From the NCBI GenBank assembly GCA_012839345.1, contig DUNN01000029.1, forward strand, positions 104,209 to 168,208: DNA of 64,000 bases. The letters are read 5' to 3'. Of the stretch, positions 1-8,182 are shown piece after piece. The position numbers and the translations under genes are program-made. The notes under the pieces were generated by a model, which did no database searches, was not told the DNA's origin, and was given only the letters and a program-made list of their open reading frames with translations. This stretch comes from Clostridiales bacterium (GTDB lineage: Bacteria; Bacillota; Clostridia; Oscillospirales; Acutalibacteraceae). Position 1 is the first letter of the stretch; every line of letters starts with the position of its first letter.

Positions 1-10
1 ATAAGGTGAT

Positions 11-48
11 ACGGCAAACTGCTCGTTTGGGCGGGTTGCCGTTTTTTT
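11..48 (+). terminator. Intrinsic terminator of an upstream gene outside the window
   Basis: The arms ACGGCAA (11-17) and TTGCCGT (36-42) pair and are followed directly by a run of seven T. It probably ends a plus-strand gene that lies to the left of the window. Confidence 0.7.
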
Positions 49-83
49 ATAATTATTCTTTATTATTTTTATTAGAAAAATAA

Positions 84-117
84 TTGACAGCCCATACTAT
101 GTTATATACAATATAAT
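84..117 (+). promoter_or_regulatory. Sigma-A promoter with a dyad operator before the padR gene
   Basis: A consensus -35 TTGACA (84-89) is followed after 17 bp by TACAAT (107-112). The dyad TTATAT-ACA-ATATAA (102-116) overlaps the -10 box. PadR regulators commonly bind such AT-rich dyads and repress their own genes, so this is the likely operator; that role is inferred. Confidence 0.6.
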
Positions 118-136
118 CCAATGGGGGGTATTTCCA

Positions 137-460
137 TTGGATATACAGATCAAAAAAGGTCTGCTCGACGTGTGCGTTCTGGCGGTTATCCAGCGAAGGG
201 ATTCCTACGGATACCAGATTATGAAAGACCTTTCCAGCTGTATCGAAATCTCGGAATCGACACTGTACCCGATTTTGAAACGACTGGAAGCGAACCGATG
301 CCTCTCCACTTATTCCATGGCTCATAACGGGCGTTTGAGAAAGTATTACCGAATCACTCCGCTGGGGCGGCAGAGACTGGCTGATTTTCTCGAGGAGTGG
401 AAGGAACTGGAGCAAATGCACGATTTCATTTTGCAGGAGGAACACGAATCATATGAATAA
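137..460 (+). CDS. PadR family transcriptional regulator
   Basis: This 107-aa protein is a PadR-type winged-helix repressor. The N-terminal stretch (KKGLLDVCVLAVI, then SYGYQIMKDL) and the recognition segment STLYPILKRLEANRCL are typical of the family, as is the wing with YYRITPLGRQRL. The start is TTG at 137, chosen because a GGGGGG ribosome site lies about 8 nt upstream. The gene overlaps the next one by 8 bp. PadR genes are often paired with a downstream HAAS/DUF1700-type membrane protein, as here, and probably repress the pair. The inducing ligand cannot be read from the sequence. Confidence 0.93.
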   Translation: MDIQIKKGLLDVCVLAVIQRRDSYGYQIMKDLSSCIEISESTLYPILKRLEANRCLSTYSMAHNGRLRKYYRITPLGRQRLADFLEEWKELEQMHDFILQEEHESYE

Positions 461-1508
461 AGAGCAGTATTTAAGAAAACTTCGGTCGTTGATTCGGAAA
501 CTGCCTAAAAGCGAGCAAAAAACCGTCATTGAATATTATCGTGAGATGATTGACGATAAGGTGGAAAATGGCCAGACGGAGGAACAGGCCGTCGCCGAAT
601 TGGGGGACGTCTTTCTTCTGGCGCAGAAGATTTTGGCGGAGAACCCGAACCGGAAGTGTTACAGCGCAAATCGGATTGCCGGTATTGTGGTGGCCAGTAT
701 TTTCGCCGTGCTCATTATCGCCGGAATTTGTTTCAACTCTCTTAGAACGTCCAGCACAGCAGCGGAGTCCTACGGGTTTGCCTGGAATTCCCAAAATCAA
801 AACAGCGGAAGGGGCTCGGAGCCATTGGAAACCAAGACGGAAATGGCTTTGGCGGCGGAAACAAAGTGCATTTATATTGACGTGAGGGACAAGGAAATAT
901 CGGTGGAACGCGTGGAAGGTGATTCGATCTGCCTGACCTATCAGTCTTCCAAACAGGATCAGTTTACTTACACCAATACGAACGGCGTTATGAAGCTGAT
1001 TAACCACAGTCAGGGCGGGTTTCACACGTTCGATTTCTTTGACTGGGATCCTCAAAGCCGAGTTACCGTGAGCGTGCCGGAAAGCTACGCAGGGGAAGTC
1101 TACCTGAGTACCAGCAACGGCACAATTTCGGCAGAGAATTTGTCGCACGCCACGGTGCTGACCTGCTCCACCAGCAACGGGAAAGTTTTGCTTTCCGATG
1201 TTCAGGCAGAACGGATTTCGGCGAACAACAGCAACGGGCGGATTGTGTTTACCGACGTGACCGCTTCGAAAGTGAACGCCGACACCAGCAACGCAGAAAT
1301 TTCCCTGCAGAAGCTAAACGCACCGGACATTGAGCTGGAAACCAGCAATGGCGGAATTCGCGGCAGCATTGTGGGCCGGGAAGAGGACTATACCATTCAC
1401 ACCGATACCAGCAACGGAAGCTGTACCCCGGGCAGCCGTCAGGGCGGCAGCAAACGCCTTTTTGCGGACACCAGCAACGCAAGTATCCGCATTGATTTTG
1501 TCGATTAA
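453..1508 (+). CDS. HAAS domain / DUF4097 membrane-anchored beta-repeat protein
   Basis: This 351-aa protein has three parts. Residues 1-65 are a helical HAAS (DUF1700-like) domain with the AVAELGD motif. One membrane helix runs at about residues 75-96. The rest is an extracytoplasmic DUF4097-type beta-solenoid built on a repeated TSNG or TSNA turn, seen seven times. The gene starts 8 bp inside padR and is surely co-transcribed with it. Relatives with this layout sit next to PadR regulators and are thought to act in envelope stress sensing; that role is family-level inference. No enzyme motif is visible. Confidence 0.88.
   Translation: MNKEQYLRKLRSLIRKLPKSEQKTVIEYYREMIDDKVENGQTEEQAVAELGDVFLLAQKILAENPNRKCYSANRIAGIVVASIFAVLIIAGICFNSLRTSSTAAESYGFAWNSQNQNSGRGSEPLETKTEMALAAETKCIYIDVRDKEISVERVEGDSICLTYQSSKQDQFTYTNTNGVMKLINHSQGGFHTFDFFDWDPQSRVTVSVPESYAGEVYLSTSNGTISAENLSHATVLTCSTSNGKVLLSDVQAERISANNSNGRIVFTDVTASKVNADTSNAEISLQKLNAPDIELETSNGGIRGSIVGREEDYTIHTDTSNGSCTPGSRQGGSKRLFADTSNASIRIDFVD
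1110..1479 (+). repeat. Seven near-identical ACCAGCAACG codon repeats in the DUF4097 domain
   Basis: The block ACCAGCAA(C/T)G, encoding Thr-Ser-Asn-Gly/Ala, recurs seven times at intervals of about 57-67 nt; one copy starts AAC. It marks the turn of each rung in a beta-solenoid. The conservation of codons as well as residues suggests recent duplication or gene conversion of rungs. Confidence 0.8.
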
Positions 1509-1553
1509 TAATTTTTATATCTGAATTTGAAAAAACTGGAAAGGTGGCAGCTT

Positions 1554-2096
1554 ATGAAAAAGGCATTAATTGTTGTAGACTATCAAAAGGATTTTGTCAC
1601 CGGAAGCCTCGGTTTTCCAGGGGCAGAAACGCTCGACAAAGTGATTGCTGCCAAAATTCAGGAATACCGTTCTTCCGGCGGTGATGTCATTGTCACGCTG
1701 GATACGCACGCAGAAAATTATTTAGAAACCCAGGAAGGCAGAAATCTTCCTATTGTTCATTGTGTCCGAGATACCGATGGATGGAACCTATTTGGAGAAA
1801 CAGCAAAGCAAATCTGGGAAACGGATTGTCGTTTTGAAAAGGGTACCTTCGGTTCGCTGGCTCTTGCGGAGTATTTGAAAGAGCGGGGCTATGAACAGGT
1901 TGAACTGGTCGGCTTGGTGTCCAACATCTGTGTAATTTCCAATGCCGTGCTGGCAAAGGCGGCTCTGCCTGATGCGCAGATTATCGTAGACGCTGCCTGC
2001 ACAGCGAGCAATGATGAAGCGATGAATGAAAAGGCTCTGGATGTTATGGAAGGAATTCAGATTAAGGTTATCCATCGGCAAGGCGAATCGAATTGA
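1554..2096 (+). CDS. pncA: Cysteine hydrolase, isochorismatase/nicotinamidase family
   Basis: This 180-aa protein belongs to the isochorismatase-like cysteine hydrolases. The catalytic Asp is in VVDYQKDF, the Lys is in FEKGTFGS, and the nucleophile Cys is in LVSNICVISNAV with the expected cis-peptide surroundings. Asp and His residues in TLDTHAENY fit the metal site of nicotinamidases, which hydrolyse nicotinamide to nicotinate in NAD salvage. The ATG at 1554 is chosen over a TTG at 1527 because AAAGGTGG lies just upstream of it. The substrate is inferred from family resemblance; another small amide is possible. Confidence 0.85.
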   Translation: MKKALIVVDYQKDFVTGSLGFPGAETLDKVIAAKIQEYRSSGGDVIVTLDTHAENYLETQEGRNLPIVHCVRDTDGWNLFGETAKQIWETDCRFEKGTFGSLALAEYLKERGYEQVELVGLVSNICVISNAVLAKAALPDAQIIVDAACTASNDEAMNEKALDVMEGIQIKVIHRQGESN

Positions 2097-2179
2097 AACA
2101 GCGAAAGAAAGTTATATTAGAAGTCGAATATGAAAAAGCCGATGATGAAATGAATCCCTTTGCAGTTTTCAGACCATAG
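2093..2179 (+). CDS. Possible 28-aa basic/acidic small protein (weak)
   Basis: A TTG at 2093 overlaps the stop codon of the nicotinamidase-like gene and opens a 28-codon frame that begins with a basic run (KQRKKV), continues with alternating acidic residues and ends FAVFRP. An AAGGCG lies about 9 nt upstream. It sits before a terminator hairpin, so it could be a translated tail of the same mRNA. No family is recognised, and chance is quite possible. Confidence 0.25.
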   Translation: MKQRKKVILEVEYEKADDEMNPFAVFRP

Positions 2180-2193
2180 AAAAGATTTTTATG

Positions 2194-2232
2194 ATGCCGT
2201 TTTCCGATGCTTCGGGAGATGGCATTATTTTT
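2194..2232 (+). terminator. Intrinsic terminator after the nicotinamidase-like gene
   Basis: ATGCC (2194-2198) pairs with GGCAT (2221-2225) and CCGA with TCGG inside it. A TATTTTTTT tract follows. The remaining intergenic stretch up to 2420 holds the miaB promoter and nothing else I can recognise. Confidence 0.7.
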
Positions 2233-2304
2233 TAATCAGACAAGGCGGGAAAAGAACCAACACACGGAGCATTTCTGGCAAGTGGGGCGTGGGCGGACTT
2301 TTCC

Positions 2305-2333
2305 TTGAAGAAAACCGGAGCGCATGTTATAAT
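2305..2333 (+). promoter_or_regulatory. Sigma-A promoter of the miaB-mutS gene cluster
   Basis: TTGAAG (2305-2310), a 17-bp spacer and TATAAT (2328-2333) with an extended TGT form a strong promoter about 90 nt before miaB. It probably drives miaB, the ylbF-like gene and mutS. Confidence 0.75.
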
Positions 2334-2420
2334 AACACTGATTCCCCAGAACAGAAATTTCGCTGGGAAATCGGCATATGAATCGAATCTGAAACCATAC
2401 CAACAGGGAGGGCAACCTTT

Positions 2421-3869
2421 TTGACCAATACAATTTCGGCCGAAGCGCCGGCACGTACCAGCGTACCACGTACCAACGTACCAATGCGTACGCAGGAGGA
2501 CTATATGGCCGAGGTCGCGCAGATTATGGCAATCCGTGCGCGGGGGGACGTGCCGAAAGCTTTGGTTCGTACCTACGGCTGCCAGCAGAATGTGGCAGAC
2601 GGGGAAAAAATTAAAGGGCAGCTGGAACAGATGGGCTTTTCTTTTACCGATCAGGAAGAGGAAGCCGATTTTATTCTGTTCAACACCTGCGCGGTCCGCG
2701 AGCACGCGGAAGACCGGGTGTTCGGCAACGTGGGTGCGCTGAAAAACATTAAGCGCCGCAACTCGTCGCTGATTATTGCGCTGTGCGGCTGCATGATGGA
2801 AGAGGAACATGTCGCGGAGCGAATCCGCAAAAGTTTTCCTTTCGTCAATTTGGTGTTCGGCACACATGTTATTCACAAGCTGCCGGAGATGATGTTTCAA
2901 ACACTGACCTGTGGCCACCGCGTGTTTGAGCGTGGCGACGACAGCGCCGACAAGCAGATTGTCGAGGGTATTCCGGTTCACCGGGACGGCTCGGTCAAAG
3001 CGTGGGTCACCGTGATGTACGGGTGCGACAATTTCTGCTCGTACTGCATAGTTCCCTATGTGCGCGGCCGGGAACGCAGCCGCACGCCGCAGGCTGTTTA
3101 CGAAGAGTTCCTGGGACTAGTGAAAGCGGGCTATAAAGATATTACCCTGCTTGGCCAAAATGTGAATTCCTATGGCAAAGGGTTGGAGGAACCGGTGAAC
3201 TTTTCCTCCCTGCTGCGCATGCTGGACGAGGTGGAGGGCGATTACCGCATCCGGTTTATGACGTCGCACCCCAAGGACGCGACCCACGAACTGATTGACA
3301 CCATCGCCCAAAGCAAGCACATCAGCCACCACCTGCACCTGCCGTTCCAGTCCGGTAACGACCGTGTGCTGAGAGAGATGAACCGCGGCTACACTTCGGC
3401 GCAGTATCTGGATTTGGTGAATTACGCGAAATCGAAAATTCCCGACCTTTCCCTGACTTCCGACGTTATCGTCGGATTCCCGGGCGAAACCTACGAGGAA
3501 TTTCAGGATACGGTCCGTTTGATTCAACAGGTGGAATTTACCTCGCTGTTTACTTTCATCTATTCCCCACGCGAGGGAACCCGCGCTGCAAAGATGCCCG
3601 ACCCCGTTTCGGCAGAGGAGAAATCCCGCTGGTTTGCAGAACTGTGCGCCGCGCAGGAGCAAATTGCGGCCAGACGCTGTGCTTCCATGGTCGGAACGGA
3701 ACAGAAAGTGCTGGTCGAGGAGAAAAATGAAAAAAACGGGCTGTTAACCGGCCGCACGGACGGAAATATTATTGTTGATTTTCAGGGGAACGAAGCCAAC
3801 ATCGGCAATTTTACCCGGGTGAAGATTACCGCCGCGCGCAACTGGATTTTGACCGGCGAGGAACTTTGA
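2421..3869 (+). CDS. miaB: tRNA-2-methylthio-N6-dimethylallyladenosine synthase MiaB
   Basis: MiaB is a radical-SAM methylthiotransferase that adds a methylthio group to i6A at position 37 of tRNA. The 482-aa protein has the N-terminal cluster-binding domain (TYGCQQNVADGEKI, then FNTCAVREHAEDR and LCGCMMEE), the radical-SAM motif CDNFCSYCIVPYVRGRERS, and a C-terminal TRAM domain. The start is a TTG with GGGAGG upstream. The first 25 residues are a poorly conserved extension that contains a short tandem repeat. The substrate i6A is made by MiaA, encoded at 10.2 kb, so the pathway is complete in this window. Confidence 0.97.
   Translation: MTNTISAEAPARTSVPRTNVPMRTQEDYMAEVAQIMAIRARGDVPKALVRTYGCQQNVADGEKIKGQLEQMGFSFTDQEEEADFILFNTCAVREHAEDRVFGNVGALKNIKRRNSSLIIALCGCMMEEEHVAERIRKSFPFVNLVFGTHVIHKLPEMMFQTLTCGHRVFERGDDSADKQIVEGIPVHRDGSVKAWVTVMYGCDNFCSYCIVPYVRGRERSRTPQAVYEEFLGLVKAGYKDITLLGQNVNSYGKGLEEPVNFSSLLRMLDEVEGDYRIRFMTSHPKDATHELIDTIAQSKHISHHLHLPFQSGNDRVLREMNRGYTSAQYLDLVNYAKSKIPDLSLTSDVIVGFPGETYEEFQDTVRLIQQVEFTSLFTFIYSPREGTRAAKMPDPVSAEEKSRWFAELCAAQEQIAARRCASMVGTEQKVLVEEKNEKNGLLTGRTDGNIIVDFQGNEANIGNFTRVKITAARNWILTGEEL
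2453..2492 (+). repeat. Short tandem CGTACCA repeat in the miaB N-terminus
   Basis: CGTACCA-like units recur four times within 40 nt, followed by a fifth CGTACG, and encode a Val-Pro/Arg-Thr alternation. This is a likely slippage tract in the non-conserved leader of MiaB. Confidence 0.7.
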
Positions 3870-3914
3870 ACCACAAACGACAGGTTTTGAAAATATATAT
3901 TAAGGAGTAATTCA

Positions 3915-4322
3915 ATGGATATTATCAGTTTGGCAAGGGAAATCGGTAAGGAAATTCAAAAGGACGAGCGTTACCTGAAAATGCATGTCGCCCAGCAGAA
4001 CGCCGATGAGGACCAGCAGCTGCAGCAGATGATCGGCGAATTTAACCTGAAACGCATTGCCATTAATACGGAGTCCCAGAATGCAAACGCTGACCCAGAG
4101 AAAATACAGACCCTAAATCGGGAGCTTCGCGCGGTTTACGAGCAGATTATGAAGAATCCGCGCATGACAGCTTACAATGAAGCCAAAAAGGATTTTGATA
4201 CGCTTTTAAAGCGCGTTAACGCCATTATTTCCCTTTCTGCCGAAGGGGAAGATCCGGAAACTGCGGATTACGAGGAGCATTCCTGCGGCGGGAACTGCAG
4301 TTCCTGCAGCGGCTGCCACTAA
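3915..4322 (+). CDS. YlbF/YmcA family protein with a Cys-rich tail
   Basis: This 135-aa, largely helical protein matches the YlbF/YmcA family: MDIISLAREIGKEIQKDERY at the start and a Gln-rich middle (NADEDQQLQQMIGEF). In Bacillus, YmcA, YlbF and YaaT form an iron-sulfur complex that assists RNase Y and development, and ymcA sits beside miaB (ymcB), the same neighbourhood as here. Unusually, the C-terminus has four cysteines and two histidines (HSCGGNCSSCSGCH), a possible metal or cluster ligand. AAGGAG precedes the ATG. The RNA-processing role is inferred from the family. Confidence 0.88.
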   Translation: MDIISLAREIGKEIQKDERYLKMHVAQQNADEDQQLQQMIGEFNLKRIAINTESQNANADPEKIQTLNRELRAVYEQIMKNPRMTAYNEAKKDFDTLLKRVNAIISLSAEGEDPETADYEEHSCGGNCSSCSGCH

Positions 4323-4358
4323 TTCGAAAAAATCTTTCAAGGAGGCGGTATTTGCGCT

Positions 4359-6968
4359 ATGGCAGCCTTATCCCCAATGATGCAGCAGTATTTTGAAATT
4401 AAGAATCAGTATCCCGACACGATACTGTTTTTCCGCCTCGGCGATTTTTACGAAATGTTTTACGATGACGCAAAACTTGCATCGAAGGAACTGGATTTAA
4501 CGCTTACCGGCCGCGACTGCGGGCAAGAGGAGCGAGCGCCGATGTGCGGTGTTCCGTTCCACAGCTACGAAACTTACCTTGCCCGTCTGGTGGCCAAAGG
4601 CTACAAGGTGGCAATCTGCGAGCAGATGGAAGACCCAGCCTTGGCCAAGGGGTTGGTCAAGCGCGACATTATCCGTGTGGTTACCCCCGGAACCGTGCTG
4701 GAAAGCAGCATGCTCGATGAAAGCCGGAATAACTATATCTGCTCGCTCTGTGTGGAAAACGCCGGGGCGGGCGTCTGCTTTGCGGACGTTTCCACCGGGG
4801 AGCTGCACGCTACCTCGCTTGCCGACGGCAACTTGACAGAGCAGCTGAAAAACGAGCTTTCTCGCTATTCCCCAAGGGAAATTCTGATTAATCAGGAAGC
4901 GCTCGGCCTGGCGGAACTGCCGAAGTTTATACGCGAGCGCCTTTCCGCCAGCCTAGAACTGCTGGATCCGCCGGAATACGATACCAATGCCTGTACCACG
5001 CAGGTTCTGGAGCAGTTTCACCGGGAAACGCTCGACGCACTGGATTTGGGGGACAAGCCCGAAATTGTGCGCGCGCTTGGGGCGCTGTTCGGGTACTTGA
5101 AACGCACCCAGCGCACCGGGTTGGAGCGAATGACTTCCATCAACCTTTACACCGGCGCGCAGTACATGCACCTTGACCTGAACGCACGCCGCAACCTGGA
5201 GCTGTTGGAAACCATGCGCTCTAAGGAAAAACGCGGCTCACTGCTTTGGGTGCTGGACAAGACCCACACGCCCATGGGCAAACGCTTAATCCGCAGCTGG
5301 ATCGAGCAGCCGCTGTTAAGCCCTGCACAGATCAGCCGCCGCCTGAACGCGGTGGAGGAGCTTACCCAGGATTCCATTCTGCGCGGCAGCATTGCGGAGC
5401 AGCTGACCGGCATTCACGATTTGGAACGCTTGATGTCGCGGATTGTCTATGGTTCCGCAAACGGGCGGGAATTGCGCTCGCTTGCCTCTGCCACGGAGCG
5501 GCTGCCCAAACTGAAAGAACTCATTTCTTCGACAAAGTCGGAGCTTCTTTCCCGCATTTGTGCAGAAATTGACGAACTGCAGGATGTCCGCTCCTTGATT
5601 GAACGCGCGATTGTAGAGGACCCGCCGTTTTCCGTGCGCGAGGGCGGCATTATTCAGCCGGGCTACAGCGAAGAACTGGACCTGCTGAAAGGCGATATGA
5701 GTGACAGCCAGGGCATCATTGCCCGGATCGAGGCGCAGGAGCGCGAACGCACGGGAATCCCGAAGCTGAAAGTCGGATACAACCGCGTATTCGGATATTA
5801 TATTGAAATCAGCAACGGCTACAAGGACCAGGCACCGCCGGAGTACATACGCAAACAGACGCTCACAAACTGCGAGCGTTTCATCACGCCGGAACTGAAG
5901 GAACTGGAGGGCAAAATCCTCGGCGCGCACGACAAGTCCGTACAGTTGGAATATCAGCTGTTCGACGAGGTGCGCCGGAAGGTTGCAGAGCAGCTGAACC
6001 GTGTGCAGCAGACCGCACAGGCCGTTGCACGGCTGGACGTGCTGAATTCGTTCGCACAGGTTTCGGTTGACCATAACTATACGCGCCCTGTGGTGAATTT
6101 GGACGGAAAAATTATTCTGAAGGAAAGCCGCCATCCGGTTGTGGAAGTGCTGCTGGACGCACCCTTTGTGCCGAATGATGTTCAGCTGGATATGGACGAA
6201 AACCGCGTGGCGATTATCACCGGTCCGAACATGGCCGGGAAATCCACCTATATGCGACAGACTGCGCTGATCGTTATCATGGCGCAGATTGGCTGTTTTG
6301 TGCCGGCCTCCTATGCCGAAATCGGCATTGTGGACAGCATTTTCACCCGTGTGGGCGCGTCGGATGACCTAGCTTCCGGCCAATCTACCTTTATGGTGGA
6401 AATGTCGGAGGTGGCAGATATTATTCGCAGCGCCACGCCGCGAAGTTTGCTGATTCTGGACGAAATCGGGCGCGGCACCTCTACCTTTGACGGCATGAGC
6501 ATTGCCCGCGCAGTGCTGGAATATGTTGCGGACAAACAGCAGCTTGGCGCAAAGGCGCTGTTTGCCACACACTACCATGAACTGACCATAATGGAAGATT
6601 TGGTTGATGGGGTAAAAAATTACAACATCGCCGTGAAAAAGCGCGGCGACGACATCACGTTCCTGCGCCGCATTGTGCGGGGCGGGGCGGACGACAGCTT
6701 CGGCATTGAAGTCGCAAAACTTGCGGGCGTACCGAACAAAGTGGTGAGCCGCGCAAAGCAGATTCTGGCAGAGCTGGAAAGCGGAAAGCAGGTTACGGCG
6801 CCCAAAAAGAGAAAAAAGCAGGACGACGAACCCGAAGAACTGCAGTTGGCGCTGACCCCTCCCAACGTGACGGAAGTAATGGAACGGCTGAAAAAGTTGG
6901 ATGTTAACACACTGACCCCGATCGAGTGCATGAACACGCTGTTTGAGTTAAGCACGCTGGCAAAATAA
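4359..6968 (+). CDS. mutS: DNA mismatch repair protein MutS
   Basis: MutS recognises mismatches and signals to MutL. The 869-aa length is usual. The mismatch-wedge motif GDFYEMF lies near residue 30, the Walker A GPNMAGKST near residue 622, and Walker B LLILDEIGRGTSTFDG near residue 700, followed by ATHYHEL. The gene starts after AGGAGGCGG and follows the ylbF-like gene by 36 bp. Two acetyltransferase genes separate it from mutL, which is otherwise usually adjacent. No defect is visible. Confidence 0.98.
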   Translation: MAALSPMMQQYFEIKNQYPDTILFFRLGDFYEMFYDDAKLASKELDLTLTGRDCGQEERAPMCGVPFHSYETYLARLVAKGYKVAICEQMEDPALAKGLVKRDIIRVVTPGTVLESSMLDESRNNYICSLCVENAGAGVCFADVSTGELHATSLADGNLTEQLKNELSRYSPREILINQEALGLAELPKFIRERLSASLELLDPPEYDTNACTTQVLEQFHRETLDALDLGDKPEIVRALGALFGYLKRTQRTGLERMTSINLYTGAQYMHLDLNARRNLELLETMRSKEKRGSLLWVLDKTHTPMGKRLIRSWIEQPLLSPAQISRRLNAVEELTQDSILRGSIAEQLTGIHDLERLMSRIVYGSANGRELRSLASATERLPKLKELISSTKSELLSRICAEIDELQDVRSLIERAIVEDPPFSVREGGIIQPGYSEELDLLKGDMSDSQGIIARIEAQERERTGIPKLKVGYNRVFGYYIEISNGYKDQAPPEYIRKQTLTNCERFITPELKELEGKILGAHDKSVQLEYQLFDEVRRKVAEQLNRVQQTAQAVARLDVLNSFAQVSVDHNYTRPVVNLDGKIILKESRHPVVEVLLDAPFVPNDVQLDMDENRVAIITGPNMAGKSTYMRQTALIVIMAQIGCFVPASYAEIGIVDSIFTRVGASDDLASGQSTFMVEMSEVADIIRSATPRSLLILDEIGRGTSTFDGMSIARAVLEYVADKQQLGAKALFATHYHELTIMEDLVDGVKNYNIAVKKRGDDITFLRRIVRGGADDSFGIEVAKLAGVPNKVVSRAKQILAELESGKQVTAPKKRKKQDDEPEELQLALTPPNVTEVMERLKKLDVNTLTPIECMNTLFELSTLAK

Positions 6969-7013
6969 ATGCAGTCGGTTTACACAGCGAAATAGCAGCA
7001 AGGGGGAATCACA

Positions 7014-7520
7014 ATGCCGCAAATCTATCAGACCAAACAGCCGGGGCTGACCATTCGTTTTGCGCAGGAGGCGGATGTTCCGGCGATTCTGGATTTTATC
7101 CGTGGGCTCGCGGAATACGAGCACATGACACAGGACGTTTCCGCAACGGAGGAGATTCTTCGCGATTCCCTGTTTGTTCGGAAAAAAGCCGAAACGGTTC
7201 TTGCCGAACAGGACGGAAAACCGGTTGGGTTTGCACTGTTTTTTCATAATTTTTCCACGTTCCTCGGCAAGCCGGGGATTTATCTGGAAGATTTGTTTGT
7301 GTGGCCCGAGGCGCGCGGCCGCGGCGTAGGCAAAGCCTTGCTTTCGTTTTTAGCAAAGCTGGCGGTGGAACGCGACTGCGGACGGCTGGAATGGTCGTGC
7401 CTGGACTGGAACGAACCGTCCATTTCGTTTTACCGTTCGATGGGCGCAGTTCCTCTGTCTGAATGGACCGTTTACCGGGAAACCGGCGCGTCGCTCACGG
7501 CTCTTGCAGAGCAGTTTTAA
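7014..7520 (+). CDS. GNAT family N-acetyltransferase (first of two)
   Basis: This 168-aa protein is a GCN5-type acetyltransferase. The acetyl-CoA site is the segment LEDLFVWPEARGRGVGKALL (consensus R/Q-x-x-G-x-G/A), and the C-terminal WSCLDWNEPSISFYRSMGA is a typical GNAT ending of the diamine/small-amine (SSAT-like) branch. AAGGGGG precedes the ATG. It lies 45 bp after mutS and 44 bp before a second GNAT gene. The acceptor substrate is unknown; a polyamine or small amine is a guess from similarity to spermidine acetyltransferase-like proteins. Confidence 0.9.
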   Translation: MPQIYQTKQPGLTIRFAQEADVPAILDFIRGLAEYEHMTQDVSATEEILRDSLFVRKKAETVLAEQDGKPVGFALFFHNFSTFLGKPGIYLEDLFVWPEARGRGVGKALLSFLAKLAVERDCGRLEWSCLDWNEPSISFYRSMGAVPLSEWTVYRETGASLTALAEQF

Positions 7521-7564
7521 TATGATCACATCATCACATGAAAACCAAAAGGAAGATTTTTATC

Positions 7565-8080
7565 ATGTACAAGTTGACCAGGCTGACTTCGGAAATGGAG
7601 CGCGAATATCAAGATTATATTGAGGAATGGCGCCATTCCGGGGAAATGATTGTACCCATGTCCTCCGATCATCAGGAACTGACCTACACGCAGTATTTGA
7701 ACAGTCTGCGTGCGTTTGAGCACGAGGAAACCTGTCCAAAGAATTTTGTTCCGGGTACTACGTGGTTTTATGTGAATGATGCAGGACGGATTTTAGGTGC
7801 AGTGAATCTTCGCCACCGTTTGAACGAATCCCTTCTGAATTTCGGCGGGCATATCGGTTACGGGGTGCGTCCCAGTGAACGGAGAAAGGGTTACGCTTGT
7901 GCCATGCTGGCCCTTGCTCTGGAGGAATCCAAAAAACTGGGGCTGACCCGGGTTTTGGTGACCTGCGATAAGAAAAACATCGCTTCTGCCCGTACCATTC
8001 AAAAGAACGGCGGCGTGCTGGAAAACGAGGTTTTGGAGGACGGCAGAATCACACAGCGGTACTGGATTGCGCTGGCCTGA
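7565..8080 (+). CDS. GNAT family N-acetyltransferase (second of two)
   Basis: This 171-aa protein is another GNAT enzyme. The CoA-binding loop is GYGVRPSERRKGYACAMLAL, and the C-terminal part (VLVTCDKKNIASARTIQKNG, then RYWI) matches the YdfB/YafP-like branch often annotated only as acetyltransferase. The ATG at 7565 is preferred to one at 7538 because GGAAG lies 9 nt before it. A terminator follows at 8087. The substrate is not evident. Confidence 0.9.
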   Translation: MYKLTRLTSEMEREYQDYIEEWRHSGEMIVPMSSDHQELTYTQYLNSLRAFEHEETCPKNFVPGTTWFYVNDAGRILGAVNLRHRLNESLLNFGGHIGYGVRPSERRKGYACAMLALALEESKKLGLTRVLVTCDKKNIASARTIQKNGGVLENEVLEDGRITQRYWIALA

Positions 8081-8086
8081 GCGGAT

Positions 8087-8106
8087 GCCCGCGAAAGCGG
8101 GCTTTT
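8087..8106 (+). terminator. Intrinsic terminator after the GNAT pair
   Basis: GCCCGC, a GAAA tetraloop and GCGGGC are followed by TTTT. It separates the mutS-acetyltransferase transcript from mutL, although the T run is short and readthrough is likely. Confidence 0.7.
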
Positions 8107-8182
8107 CGTGTATCTAGGAATGACCAAGATTTACAAGAATTAATTTATAAAGGAAAGTGACGATATAAAAGGAGGTGCGCGT

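Noticed and set aside
471..1148. Long antisense frame inside the DUF4097 gene (225 codons)
   Set aside because: It mirrors a gene with clear domains on the plus strand, has no ribosome site, and its composition is typical of a shadow frame in a GC-rich third-position gene.
1110..1479. Regularly spaced repeats taken as a CRISPR array
   Set aside because: The repeats are 10 nt, lie inside a coding frame and encode a structural turn; CRISPR repeats are 23-47 nt and non-coding.
2160..2381. 73-codon frame before miaB
   Set aside because: It spans a terminator hairpin and the miaB promoter and has no ribosome site.
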